Counted from the stretch's first letter, positions 23,001-34,737 are shown. The stretch: DNA of 64,000 bases from Ariolimax columbianus (GCA_036924085.1 JAVGWX010000004.1:10163416-10227415); one strand, 5' to 3'. Numbers and translations are program-made. Notes: a model not told the origin generated them from the letters alone.

Positions 23001-26000
23001 CCCAACACTTGAGAGTCAATGAGCCAGGTGAACCCATCCTTTGAGAGTCAATGAGCCAGGTGAACCCAACACTTGAGAGTCAATGAGCCAGGTGAACCCA
23101 TCCTTTGAGAGTCAATGAGCCAGGTGAACCCAACACTTGAGAGTCAATGAGCCAGGTGAACCCATCCTTTGAGAGTCAATGAGCCAGGTGAACCCAACAC
23201 TTGAGAGTCAATGAGCCAGGTGAACCCATCCTTTGAGAGTCAATGAGCCAGGTGAACCCAACACTTGAGAGTCAATGAGCCAGGTGAACCCAACACTTGA
23301 GAGTCAATGAGCCAGGTGAAACCAACACTTGAGAGTCAATGAGCCAGGTGAAACCAACACTTGAGAGTCAATGAGCCAGGTCAAGCTAACCTTTGTGTGT
23401 CAATGAGCCAGGTGAACCCAACACTTGAGAGTCAATGAGCCAGGTCAATCTAACCTTTGTGTGTCAATGAGCTATGTGAACCCAACACTTGAGAGTCAAT
23501 GAGCCAGGTCAATCTAACCTTTGTGTGTCAATGAGCCAGGTGAACCCAACATTTGAGAGTCAATGAGCCAGGTCAATCTAACCTTTGTGTGTCAATGAGC
23601 CAGGTGAACTCAACACTTGAGAGTCAATGAGCCAGGTCAATCTAACCTTTGTGTGTCAATGAGCCAGTTGAACCCAATACTTGAGAGTCAATGAGCCAGG
23701 TCAAGCTAACCTTTGTGTGTCAATGAGCCAGGTGAACCCAACACTTGAGAATCAATGAGCCAGGTCAATCTAACCTTTGTGTGTCAATGAGCCAGGTGAA
23801 CTCAACACTTGAGAGTCAATAAGCCAGGTCAATCTAACCTTTGTGTGTCAATGAGCCAGTTAAACCCAATACTTGAGAGTCAATGAGCTAGGTCAATCTA
23901 ACCTTTGTGTGTCAATGAGCCAGGTGAACCCAATACTTAAGAGTCAATGAGTCAGGTCAATCTAACCTTTGTGTGTCAATGAGCCAGGTGAACCCAACAC
24001 TTGAGAGTCAATGAGCCAGGTGAACCCAACACTTGAGAGTCAATGAGCCAGGTGAACCCATCCTTTGAGAGTCAATGAGCCAGGTGAACCCATCCCTTGA
24101 GCGTCATTGAGCCAGGTGAACCCAACACTTGAGAGTCAATGAGCCAGGTGAACCCATCCTTTGAGAGTCAATGAGCCAGGTGAACCCAACACTTGAGAGT
24201 CAATGAGCCAGGTGAACCCATCCTTTGAGAGTCAATGAGCCAGGTGAACCCAACACTTGAGAGTCAATGAGCCAGGTGAACCCATCCTTTGAGAGTCAAT
24301 GAGCCAGGTGAACCCAACACTTGAGAGTCAATGAGCCAGGTGAACCCATCCTTTGAGAGTCAATGAGCCAGGTGAACCCAACACTTGAGAGTCAATGAGC
24401 CAGGTGAACCCATCCTTTGAGAGTCAATGAGCCAGGTGAACCCAACACTTGAGAGTCAATGAGCCAGGTGAACCCATCCTTTGAGAGTCAATGAGCCAGG
24501 TGAACCCAACACTTGAGAGTCAATGAGCCAGGTGAACCCATCCTTTGAGAGTCAATGAGCCAGGTGAACCCAACACTTGAGAGTCAATGAGCCAGGTGAA
24601 CCCATCCTTTGAGAGTCAATGAGCCAGGTGAACCCAACACTTGAGAGTCAATGAGCCAGGTGAACCCATCCTTTGAGAGTCAATGAGCCAGGTGAACCCA
24701 ACACTTGAGAGTCAATGAGCCAGGTGAACCCAACACTTGAGAGTCAATGAGCCAGGTCAATCTAACCTTTGTGTGTCAATGAGCCAGGTGAACCCAACAC
24801 TTGAGAGTCAATGAGCCAGGTGAACCCAACACTTGAGAGTCAATGAGCCAGGTGAACCCAACACTTGAGAGTCAATGAGCCAGGTGAACCCAACACTTGA
24901 GAGTCAATGAGCCAGGTGAACCCAACACTTGAGAGTCAATGAGCCAGGTGAACCCAACACTTGAGAGTCAATGAGCCAGGTGAACCCAACACTTGAGAGT
25001 CAATGAGCCAGGTGAACCCATCCTTTGAGAGTCAATGAGCCAGGTCAATCTAACCTTTGTGTGTCAATGAGCCAGGTGAACCCAACACTTGAGAGTCAAT
25101 GAGCCAGGTGAACCCAACACTTGAGAGTCAATAAGCCAGGTGAACCCATCTTTTGAGAGTCAATGAGCCAGGTCAATCTAACCTTTGTGTGTCAATGAGC
25201 CAGGTGAACCCAACACTTGAGAGTCAATGAACCAGGTGAACCCAACACTTGAGAGTCAATGAGCCAGGTGAACCCAACACTTGAGAGTCAATGAGCCAGG
25301 TGAACCCAACACTTGAGAGTCAATGAGCCAGGTGAACCCAACACTTGAGAGTCAATGAGCCAGGTGAACCCATCCTTTGAGAGTCAATGAGCCAGGTCAA
25401 TCTAACCTTTGTGTGTCAATGAGCCAGGTGAACCCAACACTTGAGAGTCAATGAACCAGGTGAAACCAACACTTGAGAGTCAATGAGCCAGGTCAATCTA
25501 ACCTTTGTGTGTCAATGAGCCAGGTGAACCCAACACTTGAGAGTCAATGAGCCAGGTCAATCTAACCTTTGTGTGTCAATGAGCCAGGTGAACCCAACAC
25601 TTGAGAGTCAATGAGCCAGGTGAACCCAACACTTGAGAGTCAATGAGCCAGGTGAAACCAACACTTGAGAGTCAATGAGCCAGGTGAAACCAACACTTGA
25701 GAGTCAATGAGCCAGGTGAAACCAACACTTGAGAGTCAATGAGCCAGGTCAAGCTAACCTTTGTGTGTCAATGAGCCAGGTGAACCCAACACCTGAGAGT
25801 CAATGAGCCAGGTCAATCTAACCTTTGTGTGTCAATGAGCCATGTGAACCCAACACTTGAGAGTCAATGAGCCAGGTCAATCTAACCTTTGTGTGTCAAT
25901 GAGCCATGTGAACCCAACACTTGAGAGTCAATGAGCCAGGTCAATCTAACCTTTGTGTGTCAATGAGCCAGGTGAACTCAACACTTGAGAGTCAATGAGC

Positions 26001-28049
26001 CAGGTCAATCTAACCTTTGTGTGTCAATGAGCCAGTTGAACCCAACACTTGAGAGTCAATGAGCCAGGTCAATATAACCTTTGTGTGTCAATGAGCCAGT
26101 TAAACCCAATACTTGAGAGTCAATGAGCCAGGTCAATATAACCTTTGTGTGTCAATGAGCCAGGTGAACCCAATACTTAAGAGTCAATGAGCCAGGTCAA
26201 TCTAACCTTTGTGTGTCAATGAGCCAGGTGAACCCAACACTTGAGAGTCAATGAGCCAGGTGAACCCAACACTTGAGAGTCAATGAGCCAGGTGAACCCA
26301 TCCTTTGAGAGTCAATGAGCCAGGTGAACCCATCCTTTGAGAGTCAATGAGCCAGGTGAACCCAACACTTGAGAGTCAATGAGCCAGGTGAACCCAACAC
26401 TTGAGAGTCAATGAGCCAGGTGAACCCATCCTTTGAGAGTCAATTAGCCAGGTGAACCCAACACTTGAGAGTCAATGAGCCAGGTGAACCCATCCTTTGA
26501 GAGTCAATGAGCCAGGTGAACCCAACACTTGAGAGTCAATGAGCCAGGTGAACCCATCCTTTGAGAGTCAATGAGCCAGGTGAACCCAACACTTGAGAGT
26601 CAATGAGCCAGGTGAACCCATCCTTTGAGAGTCAATGAGCCAGGTGAACCCAACACTTGAGAGTCAATGAGCCAGGTGAACCCATCCTTTGAGAGTCAAT
26701 GAGCCAGGTGAACCCAACACTTGAGAGTCAATGAGCCAGGTGAACCCATCCTTTGAGAGTCAATGAGCCAGGTGAACCCAACACTTGAGAGTCAATGAGC
26801 CAGGTGAACCCAACACTTGAGAGTCAATGAGCCAGGTGAAACCAACACTTGAGAGTCAATGAGCCAGGTGAAACCAACACTTGAGAGTCAATGAGCCAGG
26901 TCAAGCTAACCTTTGTGTGTCAATGAGCCAGGTGAACCCAACACTTGAGAGTCAATGGGCCAGGTCAATCTAACCTTTGTGTGTCAATGAGCTATGTGAA
27001 CCCAACACTTGAGAGTCAATGAGCCAGGTCAATCTAACCTTTGTGTGTCAATGAGCCAGGTGAACCCAACATTTGAGAGTCAATGAGCCAGGTCAATCTA
27101 ACCTTTGTGTGTCAATGAGCCAGGTGAACTCAACACTTGAGAGTCAATGAGCCAGGTCAATCTAACCTTTGTGTGTCAATGAGCCAGTTGAACCCAATAC
27201 TTGAGAGTCAATGAGCCAGGTCAAGCTAACCTTTGTGTGTCAATGAGCCAGGTGAACCCAACACTTGAGAATCAATGAGCCAGGTCAATCTAACCTTTGT
27301 GTGTCAATGAGCCAGGTGAACTCAACACTTGAGAGTCAATAAGCCAGGTCAATCTAACCTTTGTGTGTCAATGAGCCAGTTAAACCCAATACTTGAGAGT
27401 CAATGAGCCAGGTCAATCTAACCTTTGTGTGTCAATGAGCCAGGTGAACCCAATACTTAAGAGTCAATGAGTCAGGTCAATCTAACCTTTGTGTGTCAAT
27501 GAGCCAGGTGAACCCAACACTTGAGAGTCAATGAGCCAGGTGAACCCAACACTTGAGAGTCAATGAGCCAGGTGAACCCATCCTTTGAGAGTCAATGAGC
27601 CAGGTGAACCCATCCCTTGAGCGTCATTGAGCCAGGTGAACCCAACACTTGAGAGTCAATGAGCCAGGTGAACCCATCCTTTGAGAGTCAATGAGCCAGG
27701 TGAACCCAACACTTGAGAGTCAATGAGCCAGGTGAACCCATCCTTTGAGAGTCAATGAGCCAGGTGAACCCAACACTTGAGAGTCAATGAGCCAGGTGAA
27801 CCCATCCTTTGAGAGTCAATGAGCCAGGTGAACCCAACACTTGAGAGTCAATGAGCCAGTTGAACCCATCCTTTGAGAGTCAATGAGCCAGGTGAACCCA
27901 ACACTTGAGAGTCAATGAGCAAGGTGTAACCATCCCTTGAGTGACAATGAGCCAGGTGAACCCAACACTTGAGAGTCAATGAGCCAGGTGAACTCATCCC
28001 TTGAGCGACAATGACCCAGATGAACCCAACCCTTGAGAGTCAATGAGTC
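14083..28049. repeat. 32-bp satellite array, about 436 copies, with higher-order repeats
   Basis: An unbroken array of 32-base monomers sharing gtcaatgagccaggt. Three main types occur: A (gaacccaacactt end), B (gaacccatccttt end) and C (gtgtgtcaat start, caatctaaccttt end). A-B and A-C pairs often alternate, giving local 64-bp periods. Rare variants recur at fixed long distances: acctgag at about 15611, 18747, 22267 and 25787 (steps 3136, 3520, 3520), and gagctatg at 16973, 20109, 23469 and 26989 (steps 3136, 3360, 3520). All steps are whole multiples of 32, so the array is built from about four higher-order blocks. Its right edge decays over the last five or so monomers. No long ORF is possible because the period is not a multiple of three and TGA recurs in every frame. 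Confidence 0.98.
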
Positions 28050-28294
28050 AAATGACTGAAACAATTGTTTCGTGGGGGAGTACTTCTAATGATTAGCTTG
28101 TTTGCAATGTCGTGTCTAGTTTTATTTCACTGTCTAAAGTATTTGCTCTGTTGCATAGTCTGATATTTTCATTCAATATCTGAAGTTTTTGCTCAATTTT
28201 ATAATCTGGTCTTTCCATTCACTGGGAGAAGTATTTGCTCTAATTTCATAATTTTATTTATGCTTAAGAAATAAATGACCTCTGTGTTTTGCAG

Positions 28295-28461
28295 GTCTAT
28301 CTGGAGCGTTTATTGACCTATTCAGAGATTGATATTAACCCGGGCAACTGGAAACGTATGGTCTTGGGGGCTATCATTCTGGCATCCAAAGTGTGGGATG
28401 ACCAGGCAGTCTGGAATGTAGACTTCTGTCAGATCCTGAAGGACATACAAGTGGATGATAT
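28295..28461 (+). CDS. CCNY: Cyclin Y, exon 5 of window: core of the cyclin box
   Basis: A 167-base exon (residues 164-218 plus two bases of Met 219) between ttgcag and a gtgagt donor. It encodes [20 protein letters not shown], then [20 protein letters not shown] and [15 protein letters not shown]. The [13 protein letters not shown] helix is the most conserved cyclin-box segment in the Y family; its Lys and the following acidic residues sit where cyclins contact their kinase. The split Met codon (AT|G) joins exon 6 exactly. The exon lies about 245 bp beyond the 14-kb 32-bp satellite. No frameshift or stop is present, so the gene appears functional despite the intron size. Confidence 0.96.
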
Positions 28462-28570
28462 GTGAGTTCTACTTCTCTGTCTAATATTGTCAGGTTCTTC
28501 TAAATGAAGTCGGTAATGTTTGTGAGTTTAGTATATTTAACGTTGTTTTTGAGCAGTTCATTTTGTCCTG

Positions 28571-28825
28571 AAAAGGATGTTGCGGTGTTGTAATTTACAG
28601 CGAGGCTGCCATATCTGCACCTTTTAACCTGACACATCTGATTTCAGCATGTCATTTGGTATTGGTTTGGCCTTGCCTCTTTGATCCATAATTTTTTATC
28701 CAGACTGGATGCTTGTCGTCAGGGCCGTCGTCACTTGGAGACAGAATAGGGTCTTGGTCAACAGTGTATGCCCCTGCCATTGAGTAGTTGGCTGCTGTCA
28801 TCTCATTCACTGCTGCATCTTCAGA
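28571..28825 (-). mobile_element. Short interspersed element, family 2 (old copy)
   Basis: Inverted family-2 blocks: cctgaaaaggatgttg, tttacagcgaggctgcc, gcacctttt, acacatctgatttcagc and the ggctgctgtcatctcat end. Strongly diverged, with no flanking duplication found. Confidence 0.6.
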
Positions 28826-30479
28826 TCAATTTTTGAGCAGTGACCATGAGCATAAAAAGTAACTTGATGGATCTACCAACCATGTATTACCAAGGCTCCT
28901 AGAGGGGAGCAAAGAATAGTAACACTGTAACCTGCCAGGTGTGTCGTAAGAGGTGGTAAATAAGGAGGATTGGGCATGTAACTGACCCCATACTGTGAAA
29001 ACTGTAGGGTACAAGATGTCTACAGCATATGGTAGAAGAGTGTTGACTAAATCAAGCCATGTTTGGTCACTGAGAAAATGAGAATATTTGTAGTTTTATT
29101 TGACCATCCATATCATACGCCACACTATCCATTTCCAGTATCAGATGAAGAACTGCCACCTATTTAGCTGGAAAGATACAATGAATTGTTCATTATTCCA
29201 CGGATCATCATAAGCAAAGTTAAAAATAGAAGAGATAGCTTAAATGTTTGATATTGGGGATGATATATTTATTATTAGGTCAATCAATATATGATGTCCA
29301 GCCATCGACCACAGACTTCGTGAAATGACAATTGTCTGAGGATACGCAATGTCTGTGTGTCAGGGACGCTAATTCTAGAATACATCCTTTCATAATGCCA
29401 GGTCTCATTAGGACAAGGCCCACACAACATAGTATTATATGAACTGGCTGCCACAAAAGATAGGATGAGGTTGAAGGTAAATCCAGAACCACATCCACAG
29501 TCTCAAACTTCTAATTCTTAAGAGAGGGAATAGCAACACATTCCAAATCGGCTAAAATTTTGTAATATAACCAGCAGATGGCACCAGACCTGTCTTGACA
29601 AGGGACATATTCCTAAATTATTGTGAAAGTCTTTAAGGTGACCGGAAATATTTCTGCACTCACCATTATTCCGGTGAAGAGTCTCCACTACAGCAACCTT
29701 TATCCTGAGAACTGGACTTCACGTGAAGACGTAAAAAGGAAAAGCTTGGTGAATGAGAAGAACAAGAAGACCATTACTGTGCCAGCTCATCGTTATCAAG
29801 TTGACACTGCCATTTCAATCTAGATTAGATGAGAGAAGAAGAGCAATCACAACAGGCAGCCGGGGAAGAATTTATTTCTGATTATCAGATTGTCTACTGT
29901 TGCATGGGGAGGGGAGAAGAGTCCCTGTAGCTGAAAGACAAGGCACTAAACTTTCAAGAGACGAACAAAAACACAAGTGGATGGAGTGTTCAAATCCAGC
30001 AAGTTTCAATGTACTGTGGTCTCAAGATATGTGGGTCTGCATGAATGCCAAAAGGAGGAGCCACCTCCATCATGCAAAAGCACAACAAACCAGTTTATCT
30101 ACACTTCCAAATATATACAAAGATTTTTGCACTGCATGGTGTTCTTCTAATATTTTTGGATAGTAATAATGCCAGAGAAAGTTTCTGTAAGAGCCATACA
30201 TAAGACGTACCATTCAAGAAGTAACAACAGAGAAAATATGTTATCAGAACACAAATTCATCATAATAAGGCATTTCCTACCAACATCAGAAGTGTATGTT
30301 GGTGGCTTGAGACAGAATGCACAACAAGACTTGTGACCATAGCAAAACTAGGTGGATAAAATAAAAACACATTGCGGAACTGTCACAAATTTTGTAGCAG
30401 ATACCATCTAATACTATCATCATCATTATGGCATATATTCCAATTGCTGAGGTCTACCAGAAGGGGAATAAAGGCCACT

Positions 30480-30790
30480 TGAGAGAACCCAAGAGGATAT
30501 GTGTACCATCATAACTGGTGTGCGCTGGGATTGGTTTAGCCATATCCTAAGAAAGCCTGATACTATTAACAAAACCATCATGTTGTTGGCTCCAGAGAGA
30601 ATGCGAAAGAGAGGTTGGCCTAGTACAATCAACTAATGGATTATAGAAGCCAATATGAAAATCATCAGCCAGATCTGTGGTGTTGTATGGAGGATGGTCA
30701 CAGACTGGCTGAAATTTATTGATGGCTTTGAAGATACAGCAGGCTCAACGACCCCTGATCAATTTGCCAGACGTTGATTGGCGAATGATC
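30480..30790 (+). mobile_element. LINE 3' coding relic
   Basis: The plus strand from about 30519 reads VRWDWFSHILRKPDTINKTI and continues to APERMRKRGWPSTIN before an in-frame stop. This matches the C-terminal tail after reverse transcriptase in a common invertebrate non-LTR retrotransposon type: a W-x-W-x-G/S-H-I/V-L-R pattern followed by a K-R-G-x-P basic motif. The remainder is broken by stops. Only the tail survives. Confidence 0.6.
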
Positions 30791-31002
30791 TAACAAGAAA
30801 AAAGAATATAAATCATTTGCGTCAACAGTGTGCAGGTGAGGATTTTTTGGTCACAATAGAGGAAAGCTATGCCGTTAAGCAGTTTGACATCATGTCCTTT
30901 AAATGACCATTATCGTAACCGTTGAATTGGGGAACTGTCATGCTAGTTGAGCAAACACAACTTACTGATCACTAACACACCTCTCTTTCTTGTAGCATTC
31001 CC

Positions 31003-31220
31003 TGGAAATGGGCTGCCTTTAAGGCAGTCTGGCTAACAAGATGTGGATCGACATGGTCTCTAGTGAGTAGATGAAGCCAAGCATAGGTCAACAGCCTGGA
31101 GGACCCATGTCTACTTTCATCAGCACGCTCTGGATGTGAATAAATATACTACAACCTGCCACTTAATGCCTTTTTCATGGTACTTGAAAGAGTAAACAAA
31201 CTCATTGTGGGCTTTAAACA
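31003..31220 (+). mobile_element. Short interspersed element, family 3 (5'-truncated)
   Basis: Shares the ccctggaaatgggctgcc, agatgaagccaagcata, ctactttcatcagcacgctc and cctgccacttaatgcc blocks with 8198-8509. The left part of the element is missing, as is usual for retroposed copies. Confidence 0.7.
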
Positions 31221-31308
31221 ACAACATTGAGCACTCCACTCTTCTGACAATCAATGACAGACAATAAAACATTTGTAAGTGTAGCTGTAATATCAAATAT
31301 AGCACACA

Positions 31309-31575
31309 TGGGGACTGCGTGGGCTAGTGGTTAAGTGACATGGCTCACAACCAGAAGGTGCTGGGTTCGATCCCCATCACAGCACTGGCCGTTACCCTGG
31401 GGAAGCAAACCCTTAGAAAATGCAGGAGGAAGCAGACCCTTACATAAAATGCAAGCTGAAGTTGGATGCACTGGGCCGACAGGCGCAAAATAAAAACCAC
31501 AGTGGAACGCACACCGCCTTGGGGAATAGAGAAATAAGGCGAACGCAAAAAAAATATTAAAAAAATAAAACAAAA
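31309..31575 (+). mobile_element. tRNA-derived SINE, family 1, with 10-bp target-site duplication
   Basis: Best-preserved family-1 head: A box tgggctagtggttaagtg, B box gggttcgatcccc. The body reaches an A-rich tail. It is flanked by atagcacaca at 31299-31308 and 31576-31585. It sits only 78 bp upstream of the exon-6 acceptor, in the sense orientation. Confidence 0.9.
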
Positions 31576-31662
31576 ATAGCACACAGAGCAGATTGACATC
31601 TGGAATCTGTAAGGTATAGCTGATGTTCATATTAGCTTTCTTGTCTCCATTATGCTTTTTAG

Positions 31663-31825
31663 GAATGAACTGGAGAGACAAGTTTTAGAGCTTCTACAAT
31701 TCAACATCAACGTGCCATCCAGTGTTTATGCCAAGTATTACTTTGATCTCCGAGCCCTAGCTGATGCTCATGATATTGTTTACCCACCTGAACCTCTTGA
31801 CAAAGAAAGGGCTCTCAGATTAGAG
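31663..31825 (+). CDS. CCNY: Cyclin Y, exon 6 of window: end of the cyclin fold
   Basis: A 163-base exon (residues 219-273) after a ttttag acceptor. It encodes [20 protein letters not shown], then [18 protein letters not shown] and ends KERALRLE. The YAKYYFDLR block is diagnostic of cyclin Y. The donor gttaga at 31826 is weaker than the other donors of this gene. The reading frame stays open for 67 codons past the donor, to a stop at 32027-32029, and crosses three in-frame 33-bp repeats. Intron retention would therefore give a different C-terminus. The normal splice to 35223 is in phase and restores the conserved tail. Confidence 0.95.
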
Positions 31826-31849
31826 GTTAGATATTGTTATGATATATTC

Positions 31850-31948
31850 GTTTGTGATTTTATTAGGAGCATGGACGTAAGGGTTTGTGATTTTATTAGG
31901 AACATGCACGTAAGTGTTTGTGATTTTATTAGGAACATGGACCTAAGG
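31850..31948 (+). repeat. 33-bp tandem repeat, 3 copies, in frame with exon 6
   Basis: A unit containing tttgtgattttattagga repeats every 33 bases at 31851, 31884 and 31917, immediately after the exon-6 donor. The period equals 11 codons and no stop occurs in the exon-6 frame, giving a [12 protein letters not shown] repeat if the intron is retained. Confidence 0.9.
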
Positions 31949-32158
31949 CAGGGTCTGGGTTATTCTTCCTGGATCCATAGAACAGTCTTGTGCAATAATG
32001 TTTGGTTCAACTTCCATATGATGAGCTAGGCAAGTGGTCATGGCCTGGAGAGACTAAGAACATTACCTTAAGCATAACACCCACATTTAAACTTAATTGA
32101 TAGAAGATGTGATTTTCTGTACGGGCCAACTCTCTTACACATGATGAAATAGTTGAAA

Positions 32159-32493
32159 TGCATGAGCTGCAGCGGTCAGCGACCCATAACTGACTGCTAG
32201 CATCAGGGCCGGCGAACCAGAGCTGCCAAGACGCTTCTACACCTCCACGCTGTGATCCTGGATAACAGGCTGCAACAGAGCAGACTGGCTAAGGAGAAGG
32301 GATCGAAGAGGGAATGCTAACCCGGTACTCAAAAAATGCTTTCTGAAGTCGAATGTGTTGGACCGAAAGGTGCAAATATCGCAGTCAATCTGTAAACTAT
32401 GACACAATGCATTCTGTTCTCTGGACTACATTCTGCTACTTAAGCCCTTTAAAGGTTTGGTAGCGGGAGATTGAGAACGAACGAAGCCAAGCC
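32159..32493 (+). mobile_element. Short interspersed element, family 2, with 12-bp target-site duplication
   Basis: Family-2 copy lacking the first 20 or so bases. It is flanked by a perfect 12-bp duplication (aaatagttgaaa at 32147-32158 and 32494-32505). Internal blocks are tgactgctagcatcaggg, ggctaaggagaaggg and gtagcgggagattgagaacg. The duplication and 5' truncation point to retroposition. No pol III A/B box is obvious, so its origin (tRNA, 5S, 7SL or LINE 3' end) is unresolved. Confidence 0.88.
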
Positions 32494-32689
32494 AAATAGT
32501 TGAAAAACGTATTTTTAAAGTATTAACCAGAAGTTTCTAGAAAGTGAAACGGAAACAGTTAAAGGGTTTTAGTATCTTGTATTGATGTCTACATAAAATT
32601 GGCCCAGACTTGTCACTATGAGTATTACTACAGCCAATTAAAAAAATTGCGCTATTTCCCCTGTCATTGAATTATTTTCAGTGCTTCAC

Positions 32690-34500
32690 ATTTTTCTAGG
32701 TTGTTGATTTTGTGAGCCTCTATCTTTTTTATTTGATTGTCTACAGATATGATTTGTTTGTGTGTAGAGAGATAAATGAATAAAGAACTTGTTGGTGTTA
32801 TTTGTTGTGTGTGTGTTAGTTTCTGAAATACAAAAAGATGGTAAAAATTTAAAAAAACAGCACAAACTTAACAAATTTAGGGGGAATCTGGAACTTAGAA
32901 ATTAAAAAGTTGTCACAGAAAACTGATAGTTTCTTACAAGATCATCATATCTGTTAGTTTCCACTTCAAACGTGTTTATTACATCTACATAAACAAATTA
33001 AGCAGATCTACCTCAGAAAAATTTGTTGCAATAACTTAACCTCATCACCCTCAATAATCGGATAATCTTCCAGCCAGAGTGAAAAAAAAAAAAAAAAATC
33101 ATTTCAAAATTCTCTTTTAAAAAAACCCAGCCATGTTTACTAGTTTAAATCTTGCCGTGATGAAAGTGTCTGTTGTTAGATTCAAATACGCACGTGTTCA
33201 ATCAGGGTAAATACAACAACAATGCTCCAGAATAGTTTTCTTTACGCCAACTGACGAAAAGTAGAAATTGTTTTGCCTTGTGAAAAAACTCCAAAGATTA
33301 ATATTATGTTTTACTGAAGCTATCAGATTTGTATCTGCCTATTTATGATGGATCTTTTCAGTCAAATCTTCTCAATTTAATATTTGTATATTTCAGTCAA
33401 TGTGTTTTACAGTGTATTGATGAAATATACATAATATTTAGAATAAGATTGCTCAATAATTATTGGGAAACTGAAAGAACACTAACATACATACAGTCCT
33501 TTTGCTCACATTAGTTCAAGACGTGTGTCCACAGTGAGAGCTAACTGTCATTGATGGACATCATTTTCATAGTTAGTTCTGCCTTGATGTTGCAAACATG
33601 GTGGGACTATTTCTTTGTCCACCTCAATAGTTCTAAAACCCACTTATAGAACTCTTTATTTTGCCCATTTTTTTCACTGTCATTTTAAACTCTTTCCAGC
33701 CCTGGATAATTTTGCCATTTGTGTCTCTCAGTCCAGGCAAGTGCCATAGCTCCTTATGTCAAATAGTTTGATTGAAAATAAAATAAATGAATATTAAACA
33801 TTTGCGCTAAAATTATGACCTAAAAATTGTGTGACACATAATTAAACTGTGAATGAGATGGAATAATCAGAATAAAAATTATGTATTATGAAACGCTAAA
33901 TGTCATTAATGTTGGGGCACACAAAACTATTCTACTCGCGTCATCAGGTGTATAATTTTTTAATTAAATCCATCAAAACCATTAGCACAGTCCCTTTCTT
34001 CTGTGTCCCAGTCAAAGTCTGAATCAAGCTTGTGTTGAATATCCATGTGAAATCCAGCTGCGTGATCATTGGTCTGATCAAATAATAAAATCATTTCTCG
34101 GGTTCTGGCATCCAAATTTCATTGCACGGAAAGGTCGGCTTTGACATATTCAACACAAGTGTAAATATCCATGAAATGTTGCGAATTATACATTCAGCGA
34201 TGGCTATGCATGTGCAGATTGTTCTGTTGTAATTCAGGTTTTCTTACCAGCTAGTGTTTTGATGCAGATTGCAATGCAATCAGACTGAAATTGCCTACCA
34301 AAACGGGTTGAAAACAGTATCGTGGAGTATTGTGTCTCGTTATATGATGGTGATGACTCACCATTTGGCTACATGTGAAGCATAGGGCCACCAGTACAGC
34401 TGGACACCTCTTACAGGAAGCCTGTATTTGCAGCGACAGTTTCAATAGCAATAGTTTTGCATTATGAGGTTGCCAGCCCCATGCATATACCTTTTTAGTT
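32690..34500. repeat. Diverged large repeat, arm 1 (pairs with 38010-40750)
   Basis: Several blocks occur in the same order here and at 38010-40750. Examples are agataaatgaataaag with ggtgttatt (32770 and 38026), atctgttagtttccacttc (32949 and 38208), tgtcaaatagttt (33757 and 39747), cgtgatcattggtctgatca (34061 and 40049) and gttgccagccccatgca (34468, with a looser match near 40729). The spacing differs because each arm has its own insertions. No coding sequence is recognisable, so this is an old, perhaps non-autonomous, element. Confidence 0.6.
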
Positions 34501-34737
34501 GTCTTTCACACCACACTGTTCTGCTCAACCAAGATGCCCCTCAAGTGATGTACTTTTATATGTCCAATATATTTTGTCAATTTTTGTATCCTATATTACT
34601 CCACAGTTCTTCTGAACTTTCTAGTTTCCACATTTAAAAAATTACGTCACAAACATTTAGACAGCCATTTTTTGGGGTCTTGTAAATCTATGAAATGTCC
34701 ATAAAGCACTGAAAGTTCTTCTTCTGTGTTCGATCTT

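Larger units (their letters stand above)
13354..28294 (+). other. Cyclin Y intron D (14.9 kb)
   Basis: Largest intron, splitting the cyclin box between VTL and VYLERLL. Positions 13354-13985 show no convincing gene; a 92-codon open frame at 13656-13934 has no recognisable motif. A family-2 fragment lies at 13986-14080 and the 32-bp satellite at 14083-28049. The last 245 bp are AT-rich with a polypyrimidine tract. Confidence 0.88.
28462..31662 (+). other. Cyclin Y intron E (3.2 kb)
   Basis: Intron between exons 5 and 6. It contains family-2 (28571-28825), LINE-relic (30480-30790), family-3 (31003-31220) and family-1 (31309-31575) elements. Positions 28905-28995 resemble 39470-39540 and 42045-42130, pointing to another old repeat. 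Positions 29000-30420 hold short open frames with no motif I recognise; the 66-codon frame at 29623-29823 and the 87-codon frame at 29900-30163 match no family known to me. Confidence 0.8.

Noticed and set aside
14083..28049. Possible CRISPR array
   Set aside because: Monomers are directly head-to-tail with no unique spacers, and the surroundings are a spliced animal gene.
29623..30163. Two small open frames in intron E (66 and 87 codons) as genes
   Set aside because: No recognised domain. They lie in intron sequence close to a LINE relic and are more likely mobile-element debris.
1097..31575. Functional tRNA genes at the family-1 heads (1097, 2830, 31309)
   Set aside because: A and B boxes are present, but no cloverleaf with paired acceptor stem closes. 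A shared 170-bp body and flanking duplications mark them as SINEs.
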